From Lactobacillus sp. UCMA15818 (lineage in GTDB: Bacteria > Bacillota > Bacilli > Lactobacillales > Lactobacillaceae), in NCBI RefSeq assembly GCF_030400225.1, contig NZ_VJYB01000007.1, positions 30,944-94,943 of the forward strand: DNA of 64,000 bases, given 5' to 3'. Below are positions 43,316 to 52,044 of the stretch, in pieces. Position 1 is the stretch's first letter, and each line of letters opens with the position of its first letter. A program made the translations under genes and the position numbers. The notes under the pieces are model-generated. The model was not told the origin of the DNA. It worked only from the letters and a program-made list of their open reading frames with translations, and ran no database searches.

Positions 43316-44668
43316 TTATTTTACTTTATTGCCTTGGACCCATACTTCCGTAATATTTGCAGGAGTACTTAAATACAATAACTTGGCTAATCGACTGAAT
43401 GGCTCTGTATATAAATCAAAACCCGGTAAACTATTAGCAGTCTGCTTAGGATCAAGAACTTGAGCATCAAAGATTTGTCCCTCTTTGAAGAGCCCTACTG
43501 GCAGATTCAATGCTTCTCCCCCTCCATGAGTTGCAAGGTAGAAGGCTTCTAGCACTGAAACTCTAGAATTTAGAACACCTCTTTTTTCTTGTTCAATAGT
43601 TACATCGACACCATCCGTTAACATTCTGCTTGAGATAACCGTTTGCTTGATATTATCGTACAGGCTTGGAGAAAATCCTCCTGAAATATCTGTGCCAAGA
43701 CCAACTTTTACACCTTTTTTCTTCAAACGATTGACCGGCAAAACCCCATCTGCAAAGTAAGCATTTGAAATCGGGCAATGCGCAATTGCTGCACCATGCT
43801 TTGCGAACAGTTCACCATCATGGTCATTCACAAAATTGCAATGATCCATAATAGATTTGTTGTTCAATAAGCCAAAATCAGCAAGAACATCTGTATCTCG
43901 CTTACCATATCTGTCAAGAACATAGCCATGTTCCCATTGGCCTTCACTACAGTGTGTTTGCACATAAGTATCATATTTCTGTGCAAGTATCCCAAGGCCC
44001 TTAAGAGTCTCATCTGTACAACTTGGTACAAACCTTGGTGTCACAACCGGATAGACACCTTGAACAACATCCCTTGCAAGCTCTCTAACTCTTACGATAA
44101 ACGCTTCTGTATCAGCAATTGCTTGTTCACTGCTCTCATCACGATAATAATCATGTGTCTGTTCAGGATTGTCCATCGCAACTTTGCCAACAAAAGCTCT
44201 TTGCCCCAATCGTGCAGAGATTTTTGCCAACTCAATGCTCGATTCAAGATGCTGTGTTGCAAAATAGACAGCAGTTGTCGTTCCACGGTTAAGCAGCTGC
44301 TGTACCAAATCAGAGTATACTGCCTTAGCAAATTCAATATCACTATACTTTGCTTCAAGTGGAAAAGTACATTCATCAAGCCAGACGTTCAGTGGCTCAT
44401 CTAATGCAACTCCTGCCTGAGGCCATTGTGGTGCGTGAATATGCAAATCTATAAATCCTGGCAGAACAAACTTATCTCCAAAATCGACTAACAAATTATT
44501 GATTCTTGCTTCCGTTAATGCCGATTGGTAATCGAGATCACTCTGTGCCTGCACATTCTCAATAATTCCTTGCTTATTGACAGTAATTAGTGATTTTTCT
44601 AAATATTCGGCTTTACCATATGTAGGTGCATGAAAAAAATTCCCCCTGAAAACTTTTTTACTTCGCAA
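43316..44668 (-). CDS. guaD: Guanine deaminase
   Basis: 450 residues, zinc amidohydrolase converting guanine to xanthine and ammonia. Seen: LPGFIDLHIHAPQWPQAG (HxH), TPRFVPSCTDE, YVQTHCSEGQWEHGY, IAHCPISNAYFADG and GLGTDISGGFSPSLYDN with the catalytic Asp. The start is TTG (44668), eight bases after CGGAGG; an ATG 14 codons upstream lies near the -10 box and has no ribosome site. Operon with the NCS2 permease; together they salvage guanine for xanthine, and the released ammonia may serve as nitrogen source. Confidence 0.95.
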   Translation of the reverse strand: MRSKKVFRGNFFHAPTYGKAEYLEKSLITVNKQGIIENVQAQSDLDYQSALTEARINNLLVDFGDKFVLPGFIDLHIHAPQWPQAGVALDEPLNVWLDECTFPLEAKYSDIEFAKAVYSDLVQQLLNRGTTTAVYFATQHLESSIELAKISARLGQRAFVGKVAMDNPEQTHDYYRDESSEQAIADTEAFIVRVRELARDVVQGVYPVVTPRFVPSCTDETLKGLGILAQKYDTYVQTHCSEGQWEHGYVLDRYGKRDTDVLADFGLLNNKSIMDHCNFVNDHDGELFAKHGAAIAHCPISNAYFADGVLPVNRLKKKGVKVGLGTDISGGFSPSLYDNIKQTVISSRMLTDGVDVTIEQEKRGVLNSRVSVLEAFYLATHGGGEALNLPVGLFKEGQIFDAQVLDPKQTANSLPGFDLYTEPFSRLAKLLYLSTPANITEVWVQGNKVK

Positions 44669-44699
44669 AAGCACTACCTCCGTAAGTGGGATAACTTTT

Positions 44700-44728
44700 A
44701 TAATAATCATCTATTGATAAAAAGTCAA
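44700..44728 (-). promoter_or_regulatory. Sigma-A promoter of guaD operon
   Basis: TTGACT (44728-44723), 17-base spacer, TATTAT (44705-44700) on the minus strand. The transcript would start about 25 bases before the TTG start codon, which supports that start over the upstream ATG. Confidence 0.75.
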
Positions 44729-44752
44729 ACTATTTTGTTAGATAAATGATAT

Positions 44753-44766
44753 ATAGTTCGCTTTTT
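44753..44766 (-). promoter_or_regulatory. PurBox-like site upstream of guaD promoter
   Basis: AAAAAGCGAACTAT on the minus strand resembles the PurR box (AWWWCCGAACWWT) with one change. It lies about 25 bases upstream of the -35 box, as expected for a lactococcal-type PurR activator. Confidence 0.45.
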
Positions 44767-44798
44767 ATCAAATGATTAAATTACACTTTTTTAATTAA

Positions 44799-46874
44799 TT
44801 ATGAATTTAACAACAAGTTTTGTGCCGCTGCCACTTCATAATATAATCGCTTACCCAATTCTGAACCGATTTTATCATTTTGAATCATTAAGTTTATTTG
44901 TGTTAATTCATATTGTAAAACCCTACTCAATTCATTATTTTCTTCTTCCTTAGAACTCAATCGTTTTTCCATTCTATTTTGTTCCATCAGAATACTTTGC
45001 TTCAAGGTAACTACGATTGTTTTATCATCTGTTTTGTTCTCCAATTCCTTGATAAACTCTTTATCAATTGGTTCAAAAAAGCTTTCGAGTTCGTTATATG
45101 CCCTCACCCACTTATTGCGATAATCAACATCCGCATACTTTTCGAGCATCAATAATCGCTGATTGCAAGCCTTCATCCGCTCTGTAATCTGCTGTTGCTT
45201 ATTCTCATTTTTGGTCCTGCCCAATCGTTGTTTATACTTAGCAATCTTATTTTTAGTATGTGTTATCTCACGGTTAACATCATTTCTTTTAAATAGCTTT
45301 CTTAAAAAATATCTCCAATTGTGCTTAATAAATTCTCCATATATTCGACTGCGCCTGAATGCTCTCTTATCAATATCAGCACTTTTGAACATTATTTTAT
45401 CCCAGAGATTGATTGCATCCACTGACAAAATACCTGTACTAGCAGCCGCTCTCACAGCCTCATCACGTTTGATATTCAATTGTTTCATCACAGCATGCCA
45501 TTCTTGACGATCAACCCTGTGCGAATCCTCATAGCCTAATTGCGAACGTATGCTTAACGATAACTTTTGTTTCATATTTTTTTCAATTTCAAGTTGCTCA
45601 ATATAATTAGTTGCAGCATTAACTAATTCTACATGTGCTTTGCGTAATTCTTCATCTGTATATGCGGTTTCTTCCCTTTCTAGAAAGAAACGTAAAACTA
45701 TTAGTGGTGTCAACAGGCTTAGCAAAATTACAAACACTGCAATTCCAAGAATTTCCTGTACAATCGCTGAATCTCGGCCTAAATTCATCGTTAGTGGAAT
45801 AGTCAAAGCTAATGCGAGTGTCACCGTTCCGTGAACACCGCTAATCGCAAAAATAAACGCACTGCTACTTTCCCTATTCTGTATATAAGCATAACTGAAC
45901 CTAACTACGGTCATCACACAATAGATTGTAACTGCAATACTAATCAAGCTGATCCATTCAGCGACATTCAATTTACGTGCAAAAATTTGAATAATCGAAG
46001 TTCCAAGTATTACAAAAACAATTCCATTCAATAAATCAGTTAAAATTTGCCAAAACTGATTAATCAGATTAATCATCTGTGAAGACTGAAGCATAGTTCG
46101 ATCTTGTTCTTCCCGATGAAAAATTCCAGCAATCACAACCGCGATCACACCTGATACATGAACCTCTTCCGCTAACATATAAATAATGATTGGTGTCAAG
46201 ACTTGTAACATAACGTGTCCTGTTAAATCATCTAGCTGGCTTCTCAGTAGAGTTTGTCTAATTTTTACTATTATTAGTGTACTGATAATTCCAAATAATG
46301 TGCCTCCTAAAGAAACAAACAAGAATTTTGAAATGCTTTCACCTGGTGATAAATGGCCTGTGATTGCCCAAATTCCAGCAAGTTCAAGTGCTACTAATCC
46401 TGATGCATCGTTAAACATCGCTTCAAAGTTCAAGGAACGCTCTATTTCTGCTGGCATTACCAGACCCTCTTTGACAGATTCAAGGGCAGTCGCATCTGTA
46501 GGAGTTGCAATAGCTGCGAGAGCTAATGCCAGTGCAATTGGCCAACCAAAAGCAAATTTAAGTATTATAGCTAAAAAGAGCATTGTAATAATTGCTAGAA
46601 TTACTGCTAGTTGAATAATTTTCTTCAAATTTTTTGAAACAATTCTGATTTTTGTCTGCTGGCCTTCATAAAAAAGTAACGGTGCAATAATCAAAACCAT
46701 AAACCACTCGGGATCTAGGCTAACTTCAATTTTCGCTAATCCGGGAATTACCGCTATTAAAATACCCAATAAAATCTGCCACATAGCTCGTGGAATTATT
46801 TTAAACCGCTGCGCCAAAAAATTTGCGATAATAACTGTTATAATTACTCCTAAAATTTCAAATAATATTTCCAT
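44799..46874 (-). CDS. CPA1-family Na+/H+ antiporter with long cytoplasmic tail
   Basis: 691 residues. The first 415 carry about 12 membrane helices with the CPA1 motifs IATPTDATALESV and FNDASGLVALEL (ion-binding Asn-Asp) and SGVHGTVTLALAL. The last 270 residues are charged and helical (HTKNKIAKYKQRLGRTKNE, ITERMKACNQRLLML), longer than in minimal NhaP. Exchanges sodium or potassium for protons and helps pH and salt tolerance. The ATG of MEILFEIL is preceded by GGCGGGG; a TTG ten codons earlier is less likely. Confidence 0.9.
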   Translation of the reverse strand: MEILFEILGVIITVIIANFLAQRFKIIPRAMWQILLGILIAVIPGLAKIEVSLDPEWFMVLIIAPLLFYEGQQTKIRIVSKNLKKIIQLAVILAIITMLFLAIILKFAFGWPIALALALAAIATPTDATALESVKEGLVMPAEIERSLNFEAMFNDASGLVALELAGIWAITGHLSPGESISKFLFVSLGGTLFGIISTLIIVKIRQTLLRSQLDDLTGHVMLQVLTPIIIYMLAEEVHVSGVIAVVIAGIFHREEQDRTMLQSSQMINLINQFWQILTDLLNGIVFVILGTSIIQIFARKLNVAEWISLISIAVTIYCVMTVVRFSYAYIQNRESSSAFIFAISGVHGTVTLALALTIPLTMNLGRDSAIVQEILGIAVFVILLSLLTPLIVLRFFLEREETAYTDEELRKAHVELVNAATNYIEQLEIEKNMKQKLSLSIRSQLGYEDSHRVDRQEWHAVMKQLNIKRDEAVRAAASTGILSVDAINLWDKIMFKSADIDKRAFRRSRIYGEFIKHNWRYFLRKLFKRNDVNREITHTKNKIAKYKQRLGRTKNENKQQQITERMKACNQRLLMLEKYADVDYRNKWVRAYNELESFFEPIDKEFIKELENKTDDKTIVVTLKQSILMEQNRMEKRLSSKEEENNELSRVLQYELTQINLMIQNDKIGSELGKRLYYEVAAAQNLLLNS

Positions 46875-46958
46875 ACTTGTCCCCGCCTCATTTTTATTGC
46901 TCAAAATAATAGTATCATAACCATGTATATTTAACTTATCTTAATGACTTTCATATGC

Positions 46959-46964
46959 TATAAT
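46959..46964 (+). promoter_or_regulatory. -10 box of tRNA-Ala
   Basis: A perfect TATAAT 16 bases before the mature tRNA. The matching -35 is weak (TTATCT at 17 bases). Confidence 0.55.
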
Positions 46965-46980
46965 GAATTACGTTACTTTC

Positions 46981-47053
46981 GGGTCATTAGCTCAGTTGGG
47001 AGAGCGCCTGCTTCGCAAGTAGGAGGTCATCGGTTCAAGTCCGACATGATCCA
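46981..47053 (+). tRNA. tRNA-Ala (anticodon CGC)
   Basis: A complete 73-base cloverleaf: acceptor GGGTCAT / ATGATCC, D-arm GCTC / GAGC, anticodon stem CCTGC / GTAGG with loop TTCGCAA, T-arm TCGG TTCAAGT CCGA. The anticodon is CGC, reading GCG. The G3-U70 pair, the main identity element of alanine tRNA, is present, and the discriminator is A. CCA is not encoded. The base pair 49-65 is a mismatch. It stands alone, outside any rRNA cluster. Confidence 0.92.
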
Positions 47054-47140
47054 TTGAATACTCAATCCAATCATTTTACTTTGTTTTTATTAGTATGTAT
47101 TATGATCGTAAACGTACAATAGAAATGAGGGATTTACACT

Positions 47141-47575
47141 ATGACAGACAAAGAAACGCTTAGAGCACAATTATCGACAGAAGAATTCGAAGTCACACAA
47201 AATGCGGCAACCGAACGCCCATTTACCGGTAAATATGATGCTTTCTACCAAGAGGGAATCTATGTTGATGTTGTCAGCGGTGAACCACTATTTAGTTCAA
47301 CAGATAAATATGATGCTGGATGCGGCTGGCCATCATTCACTAAACCAATTGACAGAACACATATTTCCGAAAAAAGTGATTGGTCATTGGGAATGCATCG
47401 TACTGAAGTCAGAAGTAAAGAAGCTTCGTCCCATCTGGGACATGTCTTTACCGATGGACCAACTGATCAAGGTGGCCTGCGCTACTGTATTAATTCAGCC
47501 GCTCTGCGCTTTATTCCAGTATCTGATTTAGAAAAAACAGGATATGATGAATTTAAAAGCTTATTTGTAAATTAG
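47141..47575 (+). CDS. msrB: Peptide methionine (R)-S-oxide reductase
   Basis: 144 residues, repairs oxidised methionine in proteins. Seen: [40 protein letters not shown] and [12 protein letters not shown] with catalytic Cys116. The two CxxC zinc pairs of many MsrB proteins are absent. A Cys in AGCGWPS can serve as resolving residue. A TATGAT -10 box lies at 47101-47106. The nearby peroxide-forming pyruvate oxidase gives it a plausible purpose. Confidence 0.95.
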   Translation: MTDKETLRAQLSTEEFEVTQNAATERPFTGKYDAFYQEGIYVDVVSGEPLFSSTDKYDAGCGWPSFTKPIDRTHISEKSDWSLGMHRTEVRSKEASSHLGHVFTDGPTDQGGLRYCINSAALRFIPVSDLEKTGYDEFKSLFVN

Positions 47576-47587
47576 GCACCATAATAT

Positions 47588-47644
47588 AAAGAAAACACGG
47601 ATTTATGCCATTCAATTATGATGGCATAAATCCGTGTTTTCTTT
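47588..47644. terminator. Bidirectional terminator with perfect 24-base stem
   Basis: Arms 47588-47611 and 47621-47644 (AAAGAAAACACGGATTTATG continuing CCAT, and its exact complement) with a 9-base loop. It lies between the converging msrB and aspA genes and has terminal A/T runs for both strands. Confidence 0.9.
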
Positions 47645-47663
47645 CATCATGAGTAAATTCCTA

Positions 47664-49058
47664 TTACTTTACAAAACTATAATCCCTACTCTTTGCTTGA
47701 TGGAGCAAATTAGATGCACTCATTAGATTATCAAAATCACACTTTTTCATGAGCTTTTCAGATAATATAATTTCTTTAATAGAGCTTTTTTCTTTCAAGG
47801 CTCGTTTTACAATCTTTGTTGTTACTTGATATCCTAAGACTGGTGTCAAGGCAGTTGCTAAGACAACCGATTTTTCAACCTCACTCTTGCAAATATTCTG
47901 ATTTATTTTAATCCCTGCAACACAATTTTCTATCAAAGTTGTAATTGCATTCTCTAAATAACTCTCATTTTGTAATAAATTTCTAAAAATTAACGGTTCA
48001 AATGCATTTAACTCAAGTTGTCCGCCTTCTGCTGCCATCGTAATTGCCATATCATTGCCAACTACTTGGAAGGCAACTTGATTTACAACCTCAGGGATGA
48101 CAGGATTGATTTTACCTGGCATGATTGAGGAACCTGCCTGTCTTGCCGGTAATCTCAGCTCAGCTAGGCCAGCCTGTGGTCCACTTGATAATAATCTCAA
48201 ATCGTTACTAAATTTTGATAGGTTAACTGCTAATGTCTTTAAAACTCCTGAAAATTCAACATAAACATCACAATTCTGCGTTGCATCTACTAGATTTGCA
48301 GCTGACTTTAAGGGTATTCTTGTAACTGAACTAAGCTTATCTACAATATTTTTTTGATAGATATCATCAGCATTCAGCCCTGTTCCAATAGCCGTTCCAC
48401 CAAGATTAACAAAACTGAGATTATCTTTGGCATGCTCCAACCGTTGATAATCTCGTTTAAACAACGAAGCATACGCCCTAAAAGAATTACCAAAGGTTGT
48501 GGGTACTGCATCTTGTAGCTGCGTTCTCCCTAATTTAATAACATCATTAAATTCTTCTGCCTTCTTATCTAATGTCTCAATCAAATCAAGTACTTTAGTT
48601 TGTACTTTCGGAAGCAGCTTCAAAAGAGCAAGCTTCCCAGCAGTTGGAAAAGTATCATTGGTAGACTGTGCTAAGTTGACATCATCGTTAGGGCGTATCT
48701 TTTGCGACTTGCTCTGTCGATTTGCCAGATTGGCAATCACTTCATTAACATTCATATTAACCGATGTTCCAGCTCCACCTTGGAAAGCAGGAACTACAAA
48801 AGCATCTTGCCTATAATCTTCAGCAAGTAATGCATCACATGCAGCTACAATTACTTTTGCCTTTATTCCGTCCAACGCACCTGAAACATGATTCGTCATT
48901 GCAGCTGCTTTTTTTACTTCAATCATACTTATAATCAGCAATGGATTCACCAGCTCATTTGAAATCGGAAAGTTACGTACTGCTCTTGCAGCATTAATCC
49001 CAAATAAAGCATCTTCTTCTATTTCTAATTCACCAACACAATCTCTTTCAACACGCAT
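47664..49058 (-). CDS. aspA: Aspartate ammonia-lyase
   Basis: 464 residues of the aspartase/fumarase class II family. It splits aspartate to fumarate and ammonia. Seen: GGAGTSVNMNVNEVIANLA, NDDVNLAQSTNDTFPTA, KLGRTQLQDAVP, and the SS-loop AGSSIMPGKINPVIPEVVNQ; PVIPEVVNQ distinguishes aspartase from fumarase (PTQCEA). The ATG of MRVERDCVG is six bases after GGAGG; an ATG further upstream is not supported. Monocistronic, ended by the terminator at 47588-47644. It could feed fumarate to reduction and release ammonia. Confidence 0.9.
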   Translation of the reverse strand: MRVERDCVGELEIEEDALFGINAARAVRNFPISNELVNPLLIISMIEVKKAAAMTNHVSGALDGIKAKVIVAACDALLAEDYRQDAFVVPAFQGGAGTSVNMNVNEVIANLANRQSKSQKIRPNDDVNLAQSTNDTFPTAGKLALLKLLPKVQTKVLDLIETLDKKAEEFNDVIKLGRTQLQDAVPTTFGNSFRAYASLFKRDYQRLEHAKDNLSFVNLGGTAIGTGLNADDIYQKNIVDKLSSVTRIPLKSAANLVDATQNCDVYVEFSGVLKTLAVNLSKFSNDLRLLSSGPQAGLAELRLPARQAGSSIMPGKINPVIPEVVNQVAFQVVGNDMAITMAAEGGQLELNAFEPLIFRNLLQNESYLENAITTLIENCVAGIKINQNICKSEVEKSVVLATALTPVLGYQVTTKIVKRALKEKSSIKEIILSEKLMKKCDFDNLMSASNLLHQAKSRDYSFVK

Positions 49059-49214
49059 GATATGCCTCCATTTGTAATTGTCATATTTTATAACATATAA
49101 ATCATGATATACCAATTACAATAGCATTCAATATTTTATCTTCCAATCTCACTTTGAAATCCTTTGATAAGCATCCAATCCGGACTCTGATATTTAAGAA
49201 ATAAAAGTATACCA

Positions 49215-50177
49215 TTATTCAAGTACGAGTTTATCTTTTATCTCATAGATTTTTGCTTCTTTTGTTAATAGCAGCTCATCAGAGAGTATGATTTCAATTG
49301 GTAATAAATTATTGTAGGATTCAAAAAAATATCTACGTGTTTCTAAGCAAAATGCGGCACGATAGACTGTATAATTAGCCTGGTATTTCTTACTCTTGGG
49401 CACAACAACACTGTTTAAAATATGCCAGCTGCTTACAAAATTTTCTTCCTCATTCCTAGGAATATCAGTTCTTTCACGATAGTAAACTGCCCGCAAAAAG
49501 CGACCTGTTGGTGTGTACGAACTCGATGGTACTTTCTTCCCCGCAAAACTCTCAGAGCTAATTCGCTGTGGTACTTGCTTTTGAACTGCCAAATCATCCC
49601 GCATGTTAAGATAGTCGGCTAACTTAGCTGCTTGTTTCTCAAAATTAGCTGCATTCGTTACTACCCCATAGTTGTTCATTATCAACTTCATTGGACTTTG
49701 ATCCGGTTCTAAAATTAAAAGCTGCCCGCTTCTATCCGTGACTGCATAATGCAGATGCGGATTCTCGTACGGACGAACTGCATTTTCACCAGACATCAGT
49801 TGAATATTTCCAATATCAGCAATAATCTCTCTAATTGATTCATATTTTCCTAACAAATAAAAAGGAAACTCAAAAGGTGCCAATCCTACATTACCTGAAT
49901 TCAATTTCTGATTAAGTTTGGCCCCATGACTAAAAGTTAGCTTCTGCACGCTTAGCCCACATTCGTTAATTCCATCCGAAATATCAAACTCAAATTGTCT
50001 CTTTCTGCCAGTTCCAAGTATGCCGTATTTATTTTGGAATAAACGATTATCATAGTCAGTCTGCCAATGATACTCACGTGGCACAAAAACTGGATTTGCT
50101 TGCAATGAGTTCCAATCCATTGTCCTTGAAAAAACATGTGTCCCATCATTTGCAATTTGTAAAACACTCGTACACAT
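49215..50177 (-). CDS. Choloylglycine hydrolase family protein, penicillin-V-acylase-like
   Basis: 320 residues, Ntn-hydrolase. Translation from the ATG, seven bases after GGAGGAGG, gives Met-Cys; after Met removal Cys2 is the nucleophile. Seen: FSRTMDW (Arg and Asp of the active site), FDISDGINECGLSVQKL, LHYAVTDRSGQLLILEPD, GVVTNAANFEKQ (Asn) and PTGRFLRAVYY (Arg). The segments are nearer to penicillin V acylases than to typical bile salt hydrolases, though the family is hard to split by eye. No secretion signal, so it would act inside the cell. Substrates may be bile salts, N-acyl amino acids or acyl-homoserine lactones. Confidence 0.88.
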   Translation of the reverse strand: MCTSVLQIANDGTHVFSRTMDWNSLQANPVFVPREYHWQTDYDNRLFQNKYGILGTGRKRQFEFDISDGINECGLSVQKLTFSHGAKLNQKLNSGNVGLAPFEFPFYLLGKYESIREIIADIGNIQLMSGENAVRPYENPHLHYAVTDRSGQLLILEPDQSPMKLIMNNYGVVTNAANFEKQAAKLADYLNMRDDLAVQKQVPQRISSESFAGKKVPSSSYTPTGRFLRAVYYRERTDIPRNEEENFVSSWHILNSVVVPKSKKYQANYTVYRAAFCLETRRYFFESYNNLLPIEIILSDELLLTKEAKIYEIKDKLVLE

Positions 50178-50246
50178 CAGCTTACCTCCTCCGATTCTTG
50201 CCACTAATAGCTGCTACACCGCTACTTCAAATTCAGCCAGTGAGCT

Positions 50247-51239
50247 TCAACTAAGATAAAACAAACGATAAAATACACGATAAAATACACGATTCATAAT
50301 TTTGAGATACAAGTTTTTAATACTCTGCTTTTTTAAATATTTATTATCTTTTCGTTTTGGAAACCATTCTTCTGTTTTTTGCCAAATCAAATCCAGTAAT
50401 TCAATTCTAATTTTCTTATCTCTCAGCCTAATTACCTTACGCAACAAGACATTGCCGAAGAGATTGCGGTAAAAACGATATTCCAACTCATCATAATATT
50501 TTCCAAGTAATTGCTTTTCTTTATAATAATTCAAAATATCATCATATATCCATATAATTTCAGAAATACGCTCAGTTTCACTATAAGAAATTGAATTGCT
50601 GCGTTGTACATAATGGACCTCACACTCCGTATCAATTGCGACCTCGGAAATGTCATCTAGCCATGCTACTATCTTGAAGAAAAAATTTTGGTCTTCATAC
50701 AGTTTACCCACAGGAAATCTTATCTTTGTTTTTTCAATCCACTTCCTTAAATACAGCTTATTCCAGGCTACAACTCTGCCATTTACCAAGTAATCTTCCA
50801 CTGACTCATAACTTTGGCGCACATCTAACCTTGTCTTACTTTCAAAATCCCAGAAAAAATTACATTCAACAATTTTTTTTGTACCCTGATTACTTTGTGC
50901 ATACATCCGCTCAAGCATCTCAGGTTCAACAAAATCATCTGAATCGATAAACAATAAATAGTTTCCAGTAGCATATTGCAGAGCATAGTTGCGTGCATCA
51001 GATAAGCCACCGTTTTGCTTATGCAAAGTTCGTACTTGCTCAAGAATTGCTTGATATTCATCACACAAATTGCCTGACCCATCTGTACTTCCATCATCGA
51101 CAAGGATAATTTCAAAATCATTTTTATTCATTGTCTGAGAAAGCAGGCTGTCTACACACTTTTTCAAATAGGCCGCTACATTGTAAACCGGCACAATTAC
51201 ACTTATTTTTTTAGTTTTCGCATAATTTTTTTCGCTCAT
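50247..51239 (-). CDS. Glycosyltransferase family 2
   Basis: 330 residues. An N-terminal GT-A fold with ISVIVPVYNVAAYLKKCVDS, IILVDDGSTDGSG, LHKQNGGLSDARNYAL and the DxD site LFIDSDDFVEPE. The C-terminal 130 residues are basic and aromatic (VFYRVFYRLFYLS). It transfers a nucleotide-activated sugar, probably to a lipid- or protein-linked glycan at the membrane. Last of three consecutive glycosyltransferase genes. Confidence 0.92.
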   Translation of the reverse strand: MSEKNYAKTKKISVIVPVYNVAAYLKKCVDSLLSQTMNKNDFEIILVDDGSTDGSGNLCDEYQAILEQVRTLHKQNGGLSDARNYALQYATGNYLLFIDSDDFVEPEMLERMYAQSNQGTKKIVECNFFWDFESKTRLDVRQSYESVEDYLVNGRVVAWNKLYLRKWIEKTKIRFPVGKLYEDQNFFFKIVAWLDDISEVAIDTECEVHYVQRSNSISYSETERISEIIWIYDDILNYYKEKQLLGKYYDELEYRFYRNLFGNVLLRKVIRLRDKKIRIELLDLIWQKTEEWFPKRKDNKYLKKQSIKNLYLKIMNRVFYRVFYRLFYLS

Positions 51240-51259
51240 TACTTATTCTCCTTTTGAAA

Positions 51260-52033
51260 TCAGTGATTAAACAACTTGCGAATTCTACGGGAAATTCCCC
51301 AGAAAATGCGGAAGAACCAATTGATTCTCATACCTGCTTTCTTACCAAACATTCTATTAATATTTCTAATAATTTTCGTATGCTGCTGGCTGCGTGCATC
51401 TTGCCAAAGCGCACTATAATGATGAATACTGATGGTATTTTTCGTTTCATTTAACTCTCCTGTTAAAAAATCCATGGGTGCAAAATATTCGGTCGGATAA
51501 AGATCAACACCTGCAATATTTTGATACTCATTTTTTTTAAGCAGTCCTTTTTTTGCAAGATAATTTGTCGTATAAACAGGGATTGCTACAATATTCATTG
51601 CACCATCTTTTTTTATGAAATCAACTGTCTCGTAGATGTCACGCAGGTCTTTGATAACTTGATTTTGCGGTTCTGCTCCAAAGCCCAGTCCAGGATTAAC
51701 AGATACCCCACCTTCATTTTCTTCCATCCCCATGAAAACTCGTGATTTCAATAAATCATCAAGTGGTTTTCTTAACTCAACATCAGTATCCAGATAAATC
51801 CCGCCATTTTGATAAACAACATCAAAGCCCGCATAATCAGATACAAAACTCCATTTTTTCCGGTCATACGCTTGTTTCATATATTTGTTTTTTTTAATAT
51901 CATAGTTGGATTCATCCCACTGAATTATCTCATACTCAGGGCATAATTCATGCCACTGTGCAATATACTTCTTGTACTCTTCTGGTAATTCATTGCCGCC
52001 AAACCAACAATAGTGAATCTTCTTAGGTATCAT
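51260..52033 (-). CDS. Glycosyltransferase family 32-like (DXD sugar-binding)
   Basis: 257 residues. Seen: IPKKIHYCWFGGNELP, VSDYAGFDVVYQNGGIYLDT followed by DVE (the DXD metal/nucleotide site), and SIHHYSALWQD near the C-terminus. These are typical of GT32 / capsular polysaccharide transferases that add mannose, galactose or related sugars. AGAGGAG precedes the ATG. Middle gene of the glycosyltransferase trio. Confidence 0.9.
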   Translation of the reverse strand: MIPKKIHYCWFGGNELPEEYKKYIAQWHELCPEYEIIQWDESNYDIKKNKYMKQAYDRKKWSFVSDYAGFDVVYQNGGIYLDTDVELRKPLDDLLKSRVFMGMEENEGGVSVNPGLGFGAEPQNQVIKDLRDIYETVDFIKKDGAMNIVAIPVYTTNYLAKKGLLKKNEYQNIAGVDLYPTEYFAPMDFLTGELNETKNTISIHHYSALWQDARSQQHTKIIRNINRMFGKKAGMRINWFFRIFWGISRRIRKLFNH

Positions 52034-52044
52034 TCAGTTCTCCT

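Noticed and set aside
43928..44404. 158-codon plus-strand frame opposite guaD
   Set aside because: Lies fully antisense to a well-supported gene, with no ribosome site or known domain.
46186..46614. 142-codon frame opposite the CPA1 antiporter
   Set aside because: Antisense shadow without start signals.
47202..47531. 109-codon frame inside msrB in another phase
   Set aside because: msrB has clear motifs and a ribosome site; the overlapping frame has none.
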